Of a stretch of DNA of 64,000 nt, positions 25,643 through 35,800 are shown in pieces. The DNA lies in NCBI GenBank assembly GCA_963971285.1, contig OZ020259.1, forward strand, positions 1,054,001 through 1,118,000, read 5' to 3'. Origin of the DNA: Astropecten irregularis. Taxonomy: Eukaryota > Echinodermata > Asteroidea > Paxillosida > Astropectinidae. Every line of letters starts with the position of its first letter. Position 1 is the stretch's first letter. Made by a program: the position numbers and the translations under genes. The notes beneath the pieces were generated by a model. That model did not search any database. It saw only the letters and a program-made list of their open reading frames with translations, and was not told the origin of the DNA.

Positions 25643-26064
25643 GGTTAGTGGTTGTAGACCTAGCAACAACAAGTTCATTATTCATATCATGCCCTAACTT
25701 AACTTAAGTTTATTTTCCAGGGAAAAAAAAGAAGAATGCCATCGGCATCGTACACTACAACTTGCTCTAAAAACACATGAATGTTACCTTAATCTAAAGT
25801 GGTTGTGTACAGCATTAGCACATGTTATATTTTATTACACCACGCCTCGTAACAACCATGGAGAAATAAGACACACAAGTGGCAGTGGTAGACAAGCAAC
25901 AGCAATGAATGTACACAAAGACACACAGCGTTATACACTACGCAGCCAGTCACAAACATGACAAACTGACACACAGAAATTCCTCTGAAAATCACTCCAA
26001 ATCAACGAGCGATTTCCTTAAAAAACGCTCAGATCGAAAGTTCAAATAAGCAATGCGTACTTAC

Positions 26065-26310
26065 TCCTGTTAATTGGCACATCGAGGGAGGAATTTGTTC
26101 CAAAATAGCAGAAAGAAAATTGACAAGAGTTGCACAGATGGCGTCGAGCCGTGGGTAAGGTACACACGATCGTTCAATATGATTCGAGAATCGAAATATT
26201 TCGCAATGAATGCAATGCATGCCACACGCGCGCGCAGCTAGCTCGGGATGCCATCAGCAGATTAACTACTACGCCCAGGTCATTCTCGGTCATTGCGCAG
26301 GCGTATTTGT
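26065..26310 (-). promoter_or_regulatory. Candidate promoter and first exon (probably PTP4A 5' end)
   Basis: A CpG-rich block with ACACGCGCGCGCAGC, TGCGCAGGCG (NRF-1-like) and a YY1-like GACGCCATCT. On the minus strand it ends in a strong donor CAGGA|GTAAGT. The next gene downstream on that strand is PTP4A. A leading non-coding exon tens of kilobases from the first coding exon would fit vertebrate PTP4A genes. Position and signals are seen; the link to PTP4A is inferred. Confidence 0.35.
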
Positions 26311-27630
26311 CCTAGTTAAGAAGTTAAACCGGTTTAAAAAACGTTTATTGCCTTGGATTTCTGTTTCAGGACGAATGAGGGCGTACTCGGCTGACAATTT
26401 TCTTTCAAGATTGTGATTTCTTATTTACTTTCCTTGTTAGCTACTGCTAATTATTTAATTAAGAACAAAAAAACTTTGTGCAAAATAACATATTTTGAAG
26501 GACTCTTATCTTTTTGATGGGATACCCTTGTTACCATGCCATGCGAGTGTGATATATCATTATTTTCTAGTTAATTTGAATATAACAGTCCCCACTTGAT
26601 TATTATTTTTGCGCTCAATTAGTCTTTTGGTTCTGTGCCGCACAAGGTAAAATAAACCCAAATATTAATACTACATATTCTTCCTGAAATTCACACATAA
26701 CTCCTTGTCGCCAGACATTCTATTCCTCAATTATTGTATCTCAACTTGTAATAATTTAACAGCGAGACCAAAGTCTAGACTGCCCCTTTAAGGTTAACTC
26801 ACAGCAAGCCTTTCACTAAACCAAGTTAAGGCGTTAACCAATTCTAGTTGCATTGTGCGCGCGAAAGGCAAAAAACCGCAAAATGGAATGTCAAGGGAAG
26901 TTGTCAATAACAAAAAGCCGCAGCTGCACCACACAATATTTTTTAACCTTCGTTGCCAAAACATAAAGCCGGTCGGTCGCAACAAGCGATTGTATTGATT
27001 ATGTATGATGCTTTCTGCAAACAAACAAAACAAAGAAAGTTTATTTTGTCATTTTCGTCAAAAGAGGGCGCTCATCAAAAAACAAGGCTGGATTTCCAAG
27101 GGATTTTTTAATAATTAGACAGGAAAACTCAGTACACTAAAATTAACAATCTGAATATTAATTGTTCAAATTTCAAAGAAGTATTTAATATTTAAAGATA
27201 TATTTTATGCAATTCATCGATGATCTCTGTTTTAAATCATCTAAATGTGTTTTTGAACCAAAACAATTAATTCCCCACTGTCTGAAAATTATTTAACTGC
27301 AATGTTTTCTTTATTGAACAAAACAATAGTACACCAAGTTCAGGAATACAATCCTCAAATGATATGCAACTGATATTCCTCAGAAATTACTCCCTTTTAA
27401 AATTGCTTGAATCATTTGAATAGAAAATTTTTAGGCCTGAAATTAAATGCAACAGGTTCACGAGAGAAAAATATGTCATAGCAGAAAAACTAATTGGAAA
27501 AAATGCAGTTGAAATATCTTACTTCTTGAAAACAAGAAACAATCTGTATGTAAAAATTATTCTATGTTTAAACAGTTTATACGATTTATAGTTTTTTACA
27601 AACATTTTTACTTTGACTTTTAACTGTTTT

Positions 27631-28011
27631 AAAGGGATTGCATACGTTTGGTAATTTGAGCCTAATGTTTGTTTCAAACCAATATAATTGTTTATATATA
27701 CCATAAAACTAACCTGTGAAAGTTTCAATTCAAAAGGTGGTAGCGTTTTTGAGATTTTGGCGACAAACTAGAGCGGTTATTTCACGCCAGAGAACAGTAA
27801 GTCAATAGCTGAGAAGCGTTACGGCCATAACGCTTCTCAGATTCATAATTTTTGGAGATAAAAAGTGACATATTTTTCCATAACCGCGGTACTTCGAATT
27901 GAACGTTTCTCAATATGCATTATACTATCCAAAGCAGCTGTACTTCTCACCAAGTAAGTTTTTATTGCCATAAATTTTCAGAGTCATTACCAAACGTATG
28001 CAATGCCTTTA
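27631..28011. mobile_element. 381-bp foldback element with TTGCATACGTTTGGTAA ends
   Basis: The 25-bp ends at 27631-27655 and 27987-28011 are inverted with a single mismatch. A perfect 13-bp hairpin (CTGAGAAGCGTTA, 6-nt loop) sits inside at 27809-27840. No coding capacity. Confidence 0.75.
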
Positions 28012-28487
28012 AGGCAAGTTACGCCAATAATTATGCTCAATGGATGAATTTGAAATCCAATTTTTTTTTTTTTAAGCATGAAAACAATACAATGTTCTTT
28101 ATGCACAACACTGATGTGAAAGTCTTGGTACATTTTTCTGAGTAAGAGACGCTCATGTTTTGTAGGGACAAGATAAAACCTTGAACTCTTCCAGACAAAA
28201 TAATAAAGCCTGGCCAACTTAACAGCATAAAGCCTTCTCAAATGAGTGAGTGTTTTCTTACAGACAGCCAGTACACACAGAATGTTCAAATTTAAAGTCT
28301 AAATATCTGTCAGTTCAAGCTACACATTAGCATTAATGTATACATTCTCATGGACTGTGTCACATTTCCATTTAGCATTATACTATGAGTTGATGCAATG
28401 CGCTCCTTAGAAAGTTGTTTTCTACAATATGCAAACTTCCATCAGAGAGCAGAGAAATTACCATCACCCAGGGAGTAAGAGCAGCAT

Positions 28488-28493
28488 TTTAAT
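28488..28493 (-). terminator. Possible PSMF1 polyadenylation signal
   Basis: An ATTAAA hexamer on the minus strand about 120 nt past the PSMF1 stop codon. No better AATAAA was seen nearby. Confidence 0.3.
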
Positions 28494-28611
28494 AATGTCC
28501 GCCTCCCACTGGAAACAGAACTGCAACGTTCCACCAAGTTAATGTAAGTAACGGCATCAATCTGATCCAGCATGCATGCAGCCCCCCAGGAATAAAAACA
28601 GCAAGTACTCT

Positions 28612-31600
28612 CTACATGTACATATCATCAAATCCTGGTGGTGGATCATTGTCTGGGTCGGGTTCTCCACGATACCTTCCCTGTGGATTGGGAAGACCTC
28701 CGTCAGGGTCCGGTGGACCGATAGGGTCAAATCTTGCACCTGGTGGAACCGCCCCCCTGGAAGGATAATAACAAATCATTAAGAAGGCTAGTCATTGACA
28801 GTGCTTTAATCAATCAAACCAAATTTCCCAGTGCTTAATTTCCTAAATGACAAGTAAGCAGTGAGAGAAATCCAGCCCTGGGGCTGATTTCACTAACGCT
28901 TTGAGATCATCGCTAAAGCCCAAATCCATCGCTAAACAGAAAATTGCTATGCAAAGTAGCAATTGATTTTCCGTTTAGCGATGGATTTGGACATTAGCGA
29001 TGATCGCAAAGCGTTAGTGAAATCAGCCCCAGGGCTGGATTTCAAGAAACACTGAGACGTATTTTAAGATGTCTAGTCAATGTCACAATAGTGATTGGAA
29101 TTGTGACATCCCATTTTGTAATTGATTTCACATTTAAGATTAATCTTAGGGACACCACCAACATAGGGCTGGGTAGCTCAGTTGGTAAGAGCGCAGGTGT
29201 GGTATTCCAGAGGTCGCTGGTATGAATCCCGCTCCAGTCAATTTTTCTTTGTTCACTTTTCAATGACATAAGTCAGTTTCCCTTGTGGTTATTTGATGAT
29301 TCATCTTCCTCTTAGAAATTCATTTAAGGTAATATCATACTTCGGTTTTTGTCAAAGAATGCAGATTCATGACCAAAAATATCAAGGAAGATACAGTCAC
29401 AGTCATCTGTGAAAATTTCAGTCCCATACGATGCCCGTTTTCTTACGTCTTTTCTCTTTTATTTTTGATCTTTAAAAGATCAAGAATAATTTTGGTCACT
29501 GGTTTTACTCTTTTCTGGATAAGTACAGCATTACAGGCCGAAATATTTTAACGGCATGTTTTTACCATCACCATCTTTATACCCTGTAAGTTATAGGTAA
29601 ATCTGTAAAGATTTCTGTTTTGGTATGCTACCAAAGCATGATTCTACCTTTAAGTAAGCCAGCAATCATGAATGGCACTAATGTTCCTATTCTGATTCCA
29701 AATAATAATTTGATGATTGATTTGTAACTTTCTTGCCTTGGCAATCTCCCAGGCATTCCCAGACCTCCACCATAACCTCCGGGGTAGCGGGGTCCAGGGA
29801 AACCTGACCTCGAAGGATCCATCAGCATACCGGGTGGGGCACCGCTGAAGGGATCCAAGTCACCCTCGCCGACAGCGAAAGGATTGCTGGGTCTTCCCCT
29901 GGAAAAGAGAACAGCTGCACTGAATGACAAATGGCAACCGACTTAAAAAAGACCAGGAACTCTAAAACTCTAACCAGGATTAGAGGTTAGAGTTTTAAGT
30001 TGTTGGGATAACTAGGGTCTAATTCTATAGAGGCACACAAAGGTGCACCAATTCATCTCAGATGAAACTGGAACCAATACAGTTATCATCAGTAAAGCAA
30101 TTTCTTTCAAAAGTGAAATTAACATAGAGGTGGAGAGAGAAAGGGGGTGGGGCAAGAGGGGAGGGGAAGGGGGACACCAAAAAATCAGTGAGGGCACATT
30201 CCTCCTATCCAGAGTTACGCAACTGGATTTTGTATTTGTTAACAAACATACTTAATACTATGGGCATTTACAAAAATCAGGCTCAGGCTCTAGCTCTGTC
30301 ATCCATATGCTGAAATTATAGGTTGTGGTATTACATTGAAGCTGAAGCTCTGTTTTGCTTTTCAATCTAGAGATTCTACTTCAGAACTGCAGCCAAAAGC
30401 CTCTAATTTGATACCAATTATTTCAGAATGGATTCACGAAGTGGAGCTGGAGCCTGAGATGGAGTCTGAACCTCCATTTCGTAAAAAATGCCCAATGAAT
30501 ACTATGAAGTGTCTTGACTAGCCAAATGATAACTTTTTAGGCAGGATTTGAACCGGGGACCGCCTGTCAAGTCCTTTGTATCCTTCCTCTGATGAAATTC
30601 ACTTTTTATATTTTTTTTATTTCATTAATTTATTTCATGCACAAAATACCCACCAATCAGGCCTTTGATCTCTGTAAGGTTGCCTGCTGGGTATTCTGAG
30701 GGGGTCTGTATCTTCCTCCCTCCCCCTCGGGTTCTGAGTCTGTGTATCTCTTGGGTTCTGTCGAGACCTGGAGCTTGACGGCGTCGTCCCTTTCAGTCCC
30801 TCCATCAAACGGGCTTTGAACTCGTCCTGGAGCTTGCTCAAGTTCTTGAACATGCTAAGAGATAAATTAACCTCAAAATGTGAGTGATGAACAGGTTTGA
30901 TTGCTTGTCAAATTTTCTGAGAAAGGCAAAATACATTCCAACAATGTACATCTATCTGCTTTTTAAAACTCTAGGTTTTTCCTAGAGATGTGTCAGAGAA
31001 ATTATATCAACTTCTTTAGTTTTTGTTTCTGCTTACCGATTGAAATCTCCTAAATTATCAGCATCCACAAACTCAACAGTCTCCAGTGAAAGATTTGTGA
31101 TCTTTTCATCCTTTTCTCTCTGTGGATAATAACAAAATACAGAAAGAATGAATTAATTTTCTTTAATTGAACACCACATCACTTTAATAGTTAAAAGCAT
31201 TTGGTGGATGCTGGTTCAAATCCTGCTCCAGTCAATTTTTCTTTGTTCACTTTTAAATGACTTAAAAAATGTTTTAATCAGTTGGGCTACAATTAGGGGC
31301 ATGATAGACATGTGTGCCCTCACCCACAGGATGTCTGTGCCCCAGTGCTAATGTTTAAAATCTTGACTTTTCGAAGAATTATCTCACTAATGTCAAAAAC
31401 ATTGTCACCGATGTATCCCTTGAAAAACTGGAGCACCCCAGGTGTGCCCCCGGCCAAGCATTCTGTGTATGATTTGACCCAAACGATTTGGAGACTGTTA
31501 CACCACTGGCTTAGAAGTAAAAACTGACAGTCTCAGGGCACACATAAAATATGACAATTTGCTTAAAGCAAATGCCTCATACTATATATCATAGAGAATG

Positions 31601-32295
31601 AAGTAAAAACTTTTACATACCAAAACATGCACCAGTAACGTATCGTCCATTCTGACCACCTTCAGCTGGTGGAAGTCCGACCCCTCGTTCGGCTGATACC
31701 TGAGGGTATAGGCATCACCGGTACCCTCATTCCAGTCACTGGGAAGAAGCTCACTCTTTTGGCTGGTTGCCTGGAACCCCCATTAAACATGGAAACAAAT
31801 TCATATCAAAACACACATGCTTGTAATAACATGACATGCCTTGAATTATCAGTTGGCATACTAGTTGCGATGATCATGTTTATCTGTTTATAAAACTATA
31901 ATGCACAGGGGCCAGGGCTTTTGAGTGGCGGGATTAAGCAATTGAGCCAACATTTCAGTTTAGTCCCATATGCACGATAGGGTTTTTTTAAGTCAAGTGT
32001 TGTCCGTGCATCTTTCAAGATAAATATCCCCCCCCCCCCGGCCCCACCCATCATCACGCCCATTTCATTTTCACTCATTTATATAATTTTACGCAATATT
32101 TCAATGGCTTGGTTTGGTTTCCCCCCCCCCCCCTCATTACTAATTTGAGCAACTCACAGCTTCACCAGAACCGACACATTTGAATCCACTCTGCACCATA
32201 TTCCAGTGCAAACAGCACACAAGTGCGTCATACGGGGATCGGATTTGAGTTTTCACACTAGCGTAGAGAAGTTCCAGACCTGTGGAGGCCGCCAT
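28612..32295 (-). CDS. PSMF1: Proteasome inhibitor PI31 subunit, 6 coding exons, complete
   Basis: Minus-strand coding exons are 32158-32295, 31621-31770, 31037-31119, 30654-30854, 29737-29898 and 28612-28756, giving 292 residues (human 271). The N-terminal FP domain spans exons 1-3 and the start of exon 4 (DALVCCLHWNMV, KSELLPSDWN, FVDADNLGDFNR); it is the dimerisation module that in mammals also binds FBXO7. The tail is Pro/Gly-rich and disordered, with the conserved blocks DPLRIPSRQP, EGDLDPFSG, DPSRSGFPGP and GAVPPGARFDP. It ends in MYM, an HbYX-type tripeptide used to dock on the 20S proteasome. Four of the five introns are GT-AG. Intron 5 must use a GC donor (CCAAG|GCAAGA) to keep frame and the RLPRGAVPPG join. 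The start ATGGCGGCC matches the family N-terminus. PI31 modulates 20S activity and aids proteasome transport. Confidence 0.95.
28867..29043. mobile_element. Palindromic element R2 (best copy)
   Basis: The outer arms are exact reverse complements over about 37 bp, beginning GAAATCCAGCCCTGGGGCTG. The interior holds the inverted pair AAATCCATCGCTAAAC / GTTTAGCGATGGATTT in near-perfect form. The whole element could fold into one long hairpin. Confidence 0.8.
29149..29302 (+). repeat. tRNA-derived SINE, family A (partial)
   Basis: tRNA-like module GGGTAGCTCAGTTGGTAAG with a B-box relic, then the family tail through TTATTTGATGATTC. Inserted antisense to PSMF1 in intron 5. Confidence 0.75.
29323..29632 (+). 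repeat. Interspersed repeat R4
   Basis: AATATCATACTTCGGTTTTT start, GAAAATTTCAGTCCCATACG middle and GTAAGTTATAGGTAAATCTG near the end; collinear with the copy at 57596-57915. Confidence 0.75.
30143..30173 (+). other. G-rich tract in PSMF1 intron 4
   Basis: Five runs of four or five G within 31 bp on the strand opposite the gene; possible G-quadruplex. Confidence 0.5.
30262..30496. mobile_element. Foldback element R5 (in PSMF1 intron 4)
   Basis: Ends AGGCTCAGGCTCTAGCTC and GAACCTCCATTTCGTAAA; interior ATATGCTGAAATTATAGG shared with the copies at 14375-14600 and 46523-46735. Confidence 0.65.
31206..31264 (+). repeat. SINE family A fragment
   Basis: Only the B-box end (GGTTCAAATCC) and the tail TCAATTTTTCTTTGTTCACT remain. 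In PSMF1 intron 2. Confidence 0.65.
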
Positions 32296-32854
32296 GTTTG
32301 TTGTTGTGAAGATTGCACATCGATCTATTCCATTACAATAAGGGGGTTGAATGTGACGAAACGTTTATCAGAAATGTTTTTAACAAAATCAAAGCCTTGA
32401 TAAAATATGAATTAAAATATGTCAAGCAAATTCAATTGCTGAATGTTAAAAAAAGGTACATAAGATCGTCTTAGGAAGATTGAGAAAAATAGTTGGTGAA
32501 ATACTAAACGAAATCCACCCCTATTTGAATGTATGGTTTAGTCTAAAGTTATTTTAACTCAAATTGAGGTCAGAGGTTAAATTATTGAGACGTGCGTTTG
32601 TAAATCAATCAATCAACCAATCAAATCATGTGTTCTACTTGCACTGTGCAGTTGCAATGCACATGTTATATAGTGCAGCTTAGATAGAACAACTGAAGTT
32701 GAACTGAAACTTGGAAAGTATGATCGAAAGATACCTCAAATATGGAAGAAATTCACTAATTCCGTGGATAATACAGCGCTACAGTACCAACAGACTCAGG
32801 ATTTAACCCACACCGATCGAACCGAAGGGTGTTATCGCCAAATAACGCTGGAAA
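32296..32854. promoter_or_regulatory. Divergent PSMF1 / aquaporin promoter region
   Basis: 559 bp separate the two start codons, so both promoters and 5' UTRs must share this interval unless either gene has an unseen upstream exon. A CCAAT box (AACCAATCAAATC, about 32616) is visible, and the PSMF1 start lies in a YY1-like ACATGGCGGCC. No TATA box is placed convincingly for either gene. Confidence 0.5.
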
Positions 32855-35800
32855 ATGGCCCCAAATTCGTACGATTTGAGGGCCCACAAGACCAGTCGAG
32901 GGACGGGTACGGGGAGCTCCAGTCCCAACTCTCGCAAGAAAAGTGATCGTCGGGACCGCGGTGGATGGTCGTTTGGCGTGAACTGCTCGGCGGAGTTCTG
33001 CCGGGGAGTTGTGGCCGAGTGCCTTGGTACTTTCTTCTTTATGATCGTCGTCTGTGTGACGGATCTGCAGTGGGAATCCACGGAAAAACTCGATGTTTTG
33101 AGATTGAGTTTTACACTTGGTTTGGCTGGTGAGTGTACTTCAGTCTTCAGTCCGTCAGCAGTGGCAAAAAAATAATAATTATAATGTGCCATTTTTATAG
33201 TTGCGATGATCGTAACCCTAGGTCTGACCAGGGACTGGGACCTTAGGGTTACGATCATCGCAACTACCATTTTTACTGATAACATTTTTACTGATCATTC
33301 AGTCATTTTTCACCTCTGTTCATTTTTGTTATGATATGTTAAAGCTGCAATTTTTTTTAATTTATATGTATTTTTTTTATATATATTTTTTATTGGAATA
33401 ATTTTGTGTAATATTTTTAAGTTCTAACGTTAGAACTAGAACTAAAATGGAGGAATAGCTATATGAAGAGGAAGTAACTCATATTTGATTTTAAGGCTAT
33501 GCATGGTAGAAGTATAACGTAATTTTAGTTTTGCTTTAACAACATTTGTTTTGCGGGCACAACGTGTGTTACTGCAAAACCTAGAACTTAGAAGTTTGTT
33601 GTTTTCCCTCTACTAATACTATGGTTAGAACTTACGACTAGAATTTAGCTCCTTTCACAGAGGCACCGTCTAAAGTTCTAGTTCTAGAAGTAAATTGTGC
33701 TATGATGTTGTCAGTAATTCAAATGGAAATGGATTTTGTTGTTAGAAGTTTTTTTTTTAACATTAAAATTCCATACATTTTTTGCCACTTTTAGTGTTTT
33801 ATACTCCGTCCAGTCTTAATTTCTACCAGGATTTACGATGTGAAACCGTAGTTTGACACAAGATTTACAGTGTTGATTGATGTGTGATCTTAATGAAGTT
33901 GAAAATCATTAAATAAACAAGCTTTTACATACACAAACTTTGCATTTTGATCAAACCCAAAATGCATAATTTTTTTTTAAAAGCATGGTGGGTGTGACGG
34001 CGTCTAACGTCACACTTCACTTAACACCAAAGAGAGACAGACACGCCAGACAGTATCCTGGCATTTCGTCCTTGATATGTCCGGAAGAGAGAGAGAGAGA
34101 GTTATATTCCAAGTTTTGTTACACTTGTTGCCCTACTTTGTAGAGATTTGGTTTAAATACAAGGATTTTCCTTGATCTCTAATAATCCAACACCGCAGTG
34201 TCCGATTGAAACACTCTGATTTTGCAATTTATACCCTACAAATGTACAATACAGTGAATAGTACATTGTGTAGGCCTCTGCCGTATTTACAACCATTATT
34301 AGTAGAACTTTACTGGTACATGTACATAATGTACAATGTACTAGTTCACAGATAATGGCTGATAAAGAATTCAAAATGGTTAAAATTAATGCAGTAACAT
34401 ACTGTAATGTAATTTTTGTGATACAGTATGCCACGTGTTTATAATAATGTGCTTTGAGTTGGGTGTTAACAATTGTCTCATCGTTATTGTGACTAAACTA
34501 GTACAACAATGATTGATAATTTGAATACAATGAAAGCTATTATTATGGATCTGTATTCTGTAATTCTGTACCCTAACCCTCCCAAATCCTTCCATATCAT
34601 TCTCTAGTAAAGGAGGACTTAGAAGATCCAGGTTATTTTGACATTGCAATGTAGAAGGATCTAGAAGTTGTAGAAGGATCCAGGGCATATCTGTACAAGG
34701 ATCTAGAAGGATTGAGGTTACCATGCTGTAGCAGACATATAAGGATCTAGAAGGATTGAGGTTGCATGTACGTAGTAGTTGACCTATAAGGATTGAGAAG
34801 GATCCCAAGAGAACAGCCCAGAACACTCACAAGCAGTTCCTTGCATGTAGGATTTAGAAGGATTCAGGGCATTAGGCATATGTACTGAAAAGTAGAAGGA
34901 TTTAGAAGGATCCAGGTACTATGAGCATTTTATATTACACAGCAGGAGGATTTAGAAGGATACAGGTTATATGTAACAAAACAATTCTAGGGGGTTAGGG
35001 TTAATTACATGACTGTGTACATTAGAAGAATTCTGTAAGCCAGAGAAACGGCACAGCAAAAAAATCTATAATTACTCAAAACTTCAATATTGAGAACAGG
35101 CCAACGTGTGTGATGTCGAAATACTCACCACGATGGGCTGAAGTGTTGAAATTATGAAACCACTTTAAATCCCCATTCAAAGGAATTAAAAACGACAAAA
35201 GAAGTTCCCTATAGAAAACACCTTATAATGGCATGTTGACCTGCTGTCTTGCCCAGCGGGGAGCCTGTTTTTCCTTCCTTTTTTTAGATCCTTCTTTCTT
35301 TCTGTGTACAAAGTAAAATCTCTATACCGGTAGCTAAACCTTCCCCCCTAACACTCATTCATACTTTTTTGAAATAGTGTTTTGACGAGGTTCAAATTAG
35401 CAGCCCATGGCTACATGGCGCTGAGGTTGAATGCCTCTTCATAGACCAGAATATTGTGCTGGCTGCGATTGATATGGAAATGAGAGGGTTTTAAATTTAG
35501 CCTTGAGGACGAGGGGCTGCACTTTTCTTTTCTTTTTTTGAGGGAAAAAATGGAAAAGCTCAATGAAGGGGTGGAAAAAAGTGCAGGGTATTAACTGACT
35601 GCAGAGATTAAATCCAACTTTCATGAAGTTGGTTCCAATTAATTCTCGTCAGTCCTTATGCCCTCTGATCAAAATCAAATATAATTGGGTCATTTTGTGT
35701 TCCTTTCCCTAGCCCACTTTCAAATGAACCAATCCCTACCTCCTCCCCCCCCCCAAAAAAAAGAGTTGTCCGATCAAAGTTGTGTGCACCTGATTGTACA

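Larger units (their letters stand above)
5914..28487. other. 22.5-kb region without a supported coding gene
   Basis: I found no exon with recognisable protein homology on either strand. Open frames here are short, lack conserved motifs and often overlap repeats. The region holds foldback elements (7.55-7.9, 13.8-14.05, 14.37-14.6, 15.34-15.5, 16.93, 17.9-19.15, 21.73-21.89, 27.63-28.01 kb), a ~320-bp interspersed repeat (9.66-9.97 kb), a SINE (25.36-25.48 kb), many ACATGT clusters and CpG-enriched patches at 6.1-6.6, 11.1-11.3, 13.0-13.2, 20.5-20.8 and 26.1-26.3 kb. Since PTP4A is transcribed leftwards from this side, part of the region is probably its 5' UTR intron and promoter. Confidence 0.6.
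28757..29736 (-). other. PSMF1 intron 5, a GC-AG intron filled with repeats
   Basis: The donor reads AAG|GCAAGA and the acceptor CCTTCCAG|GG. Roughly 70% of the 980 bp is a row of elements: palindrome R2 (28867-29043), a degenerate foldback fragment (about 29035-29148), a family-A SINE (29149-29302) and repeat R4 (29323-29632). Confidence 0.8.

Noticed and set aside
32803..33285. 160-codon minus-strand frame
   Set aside because: It is the antisense shadow of aquaporin exon 1 plus the 69-bp hairpin.
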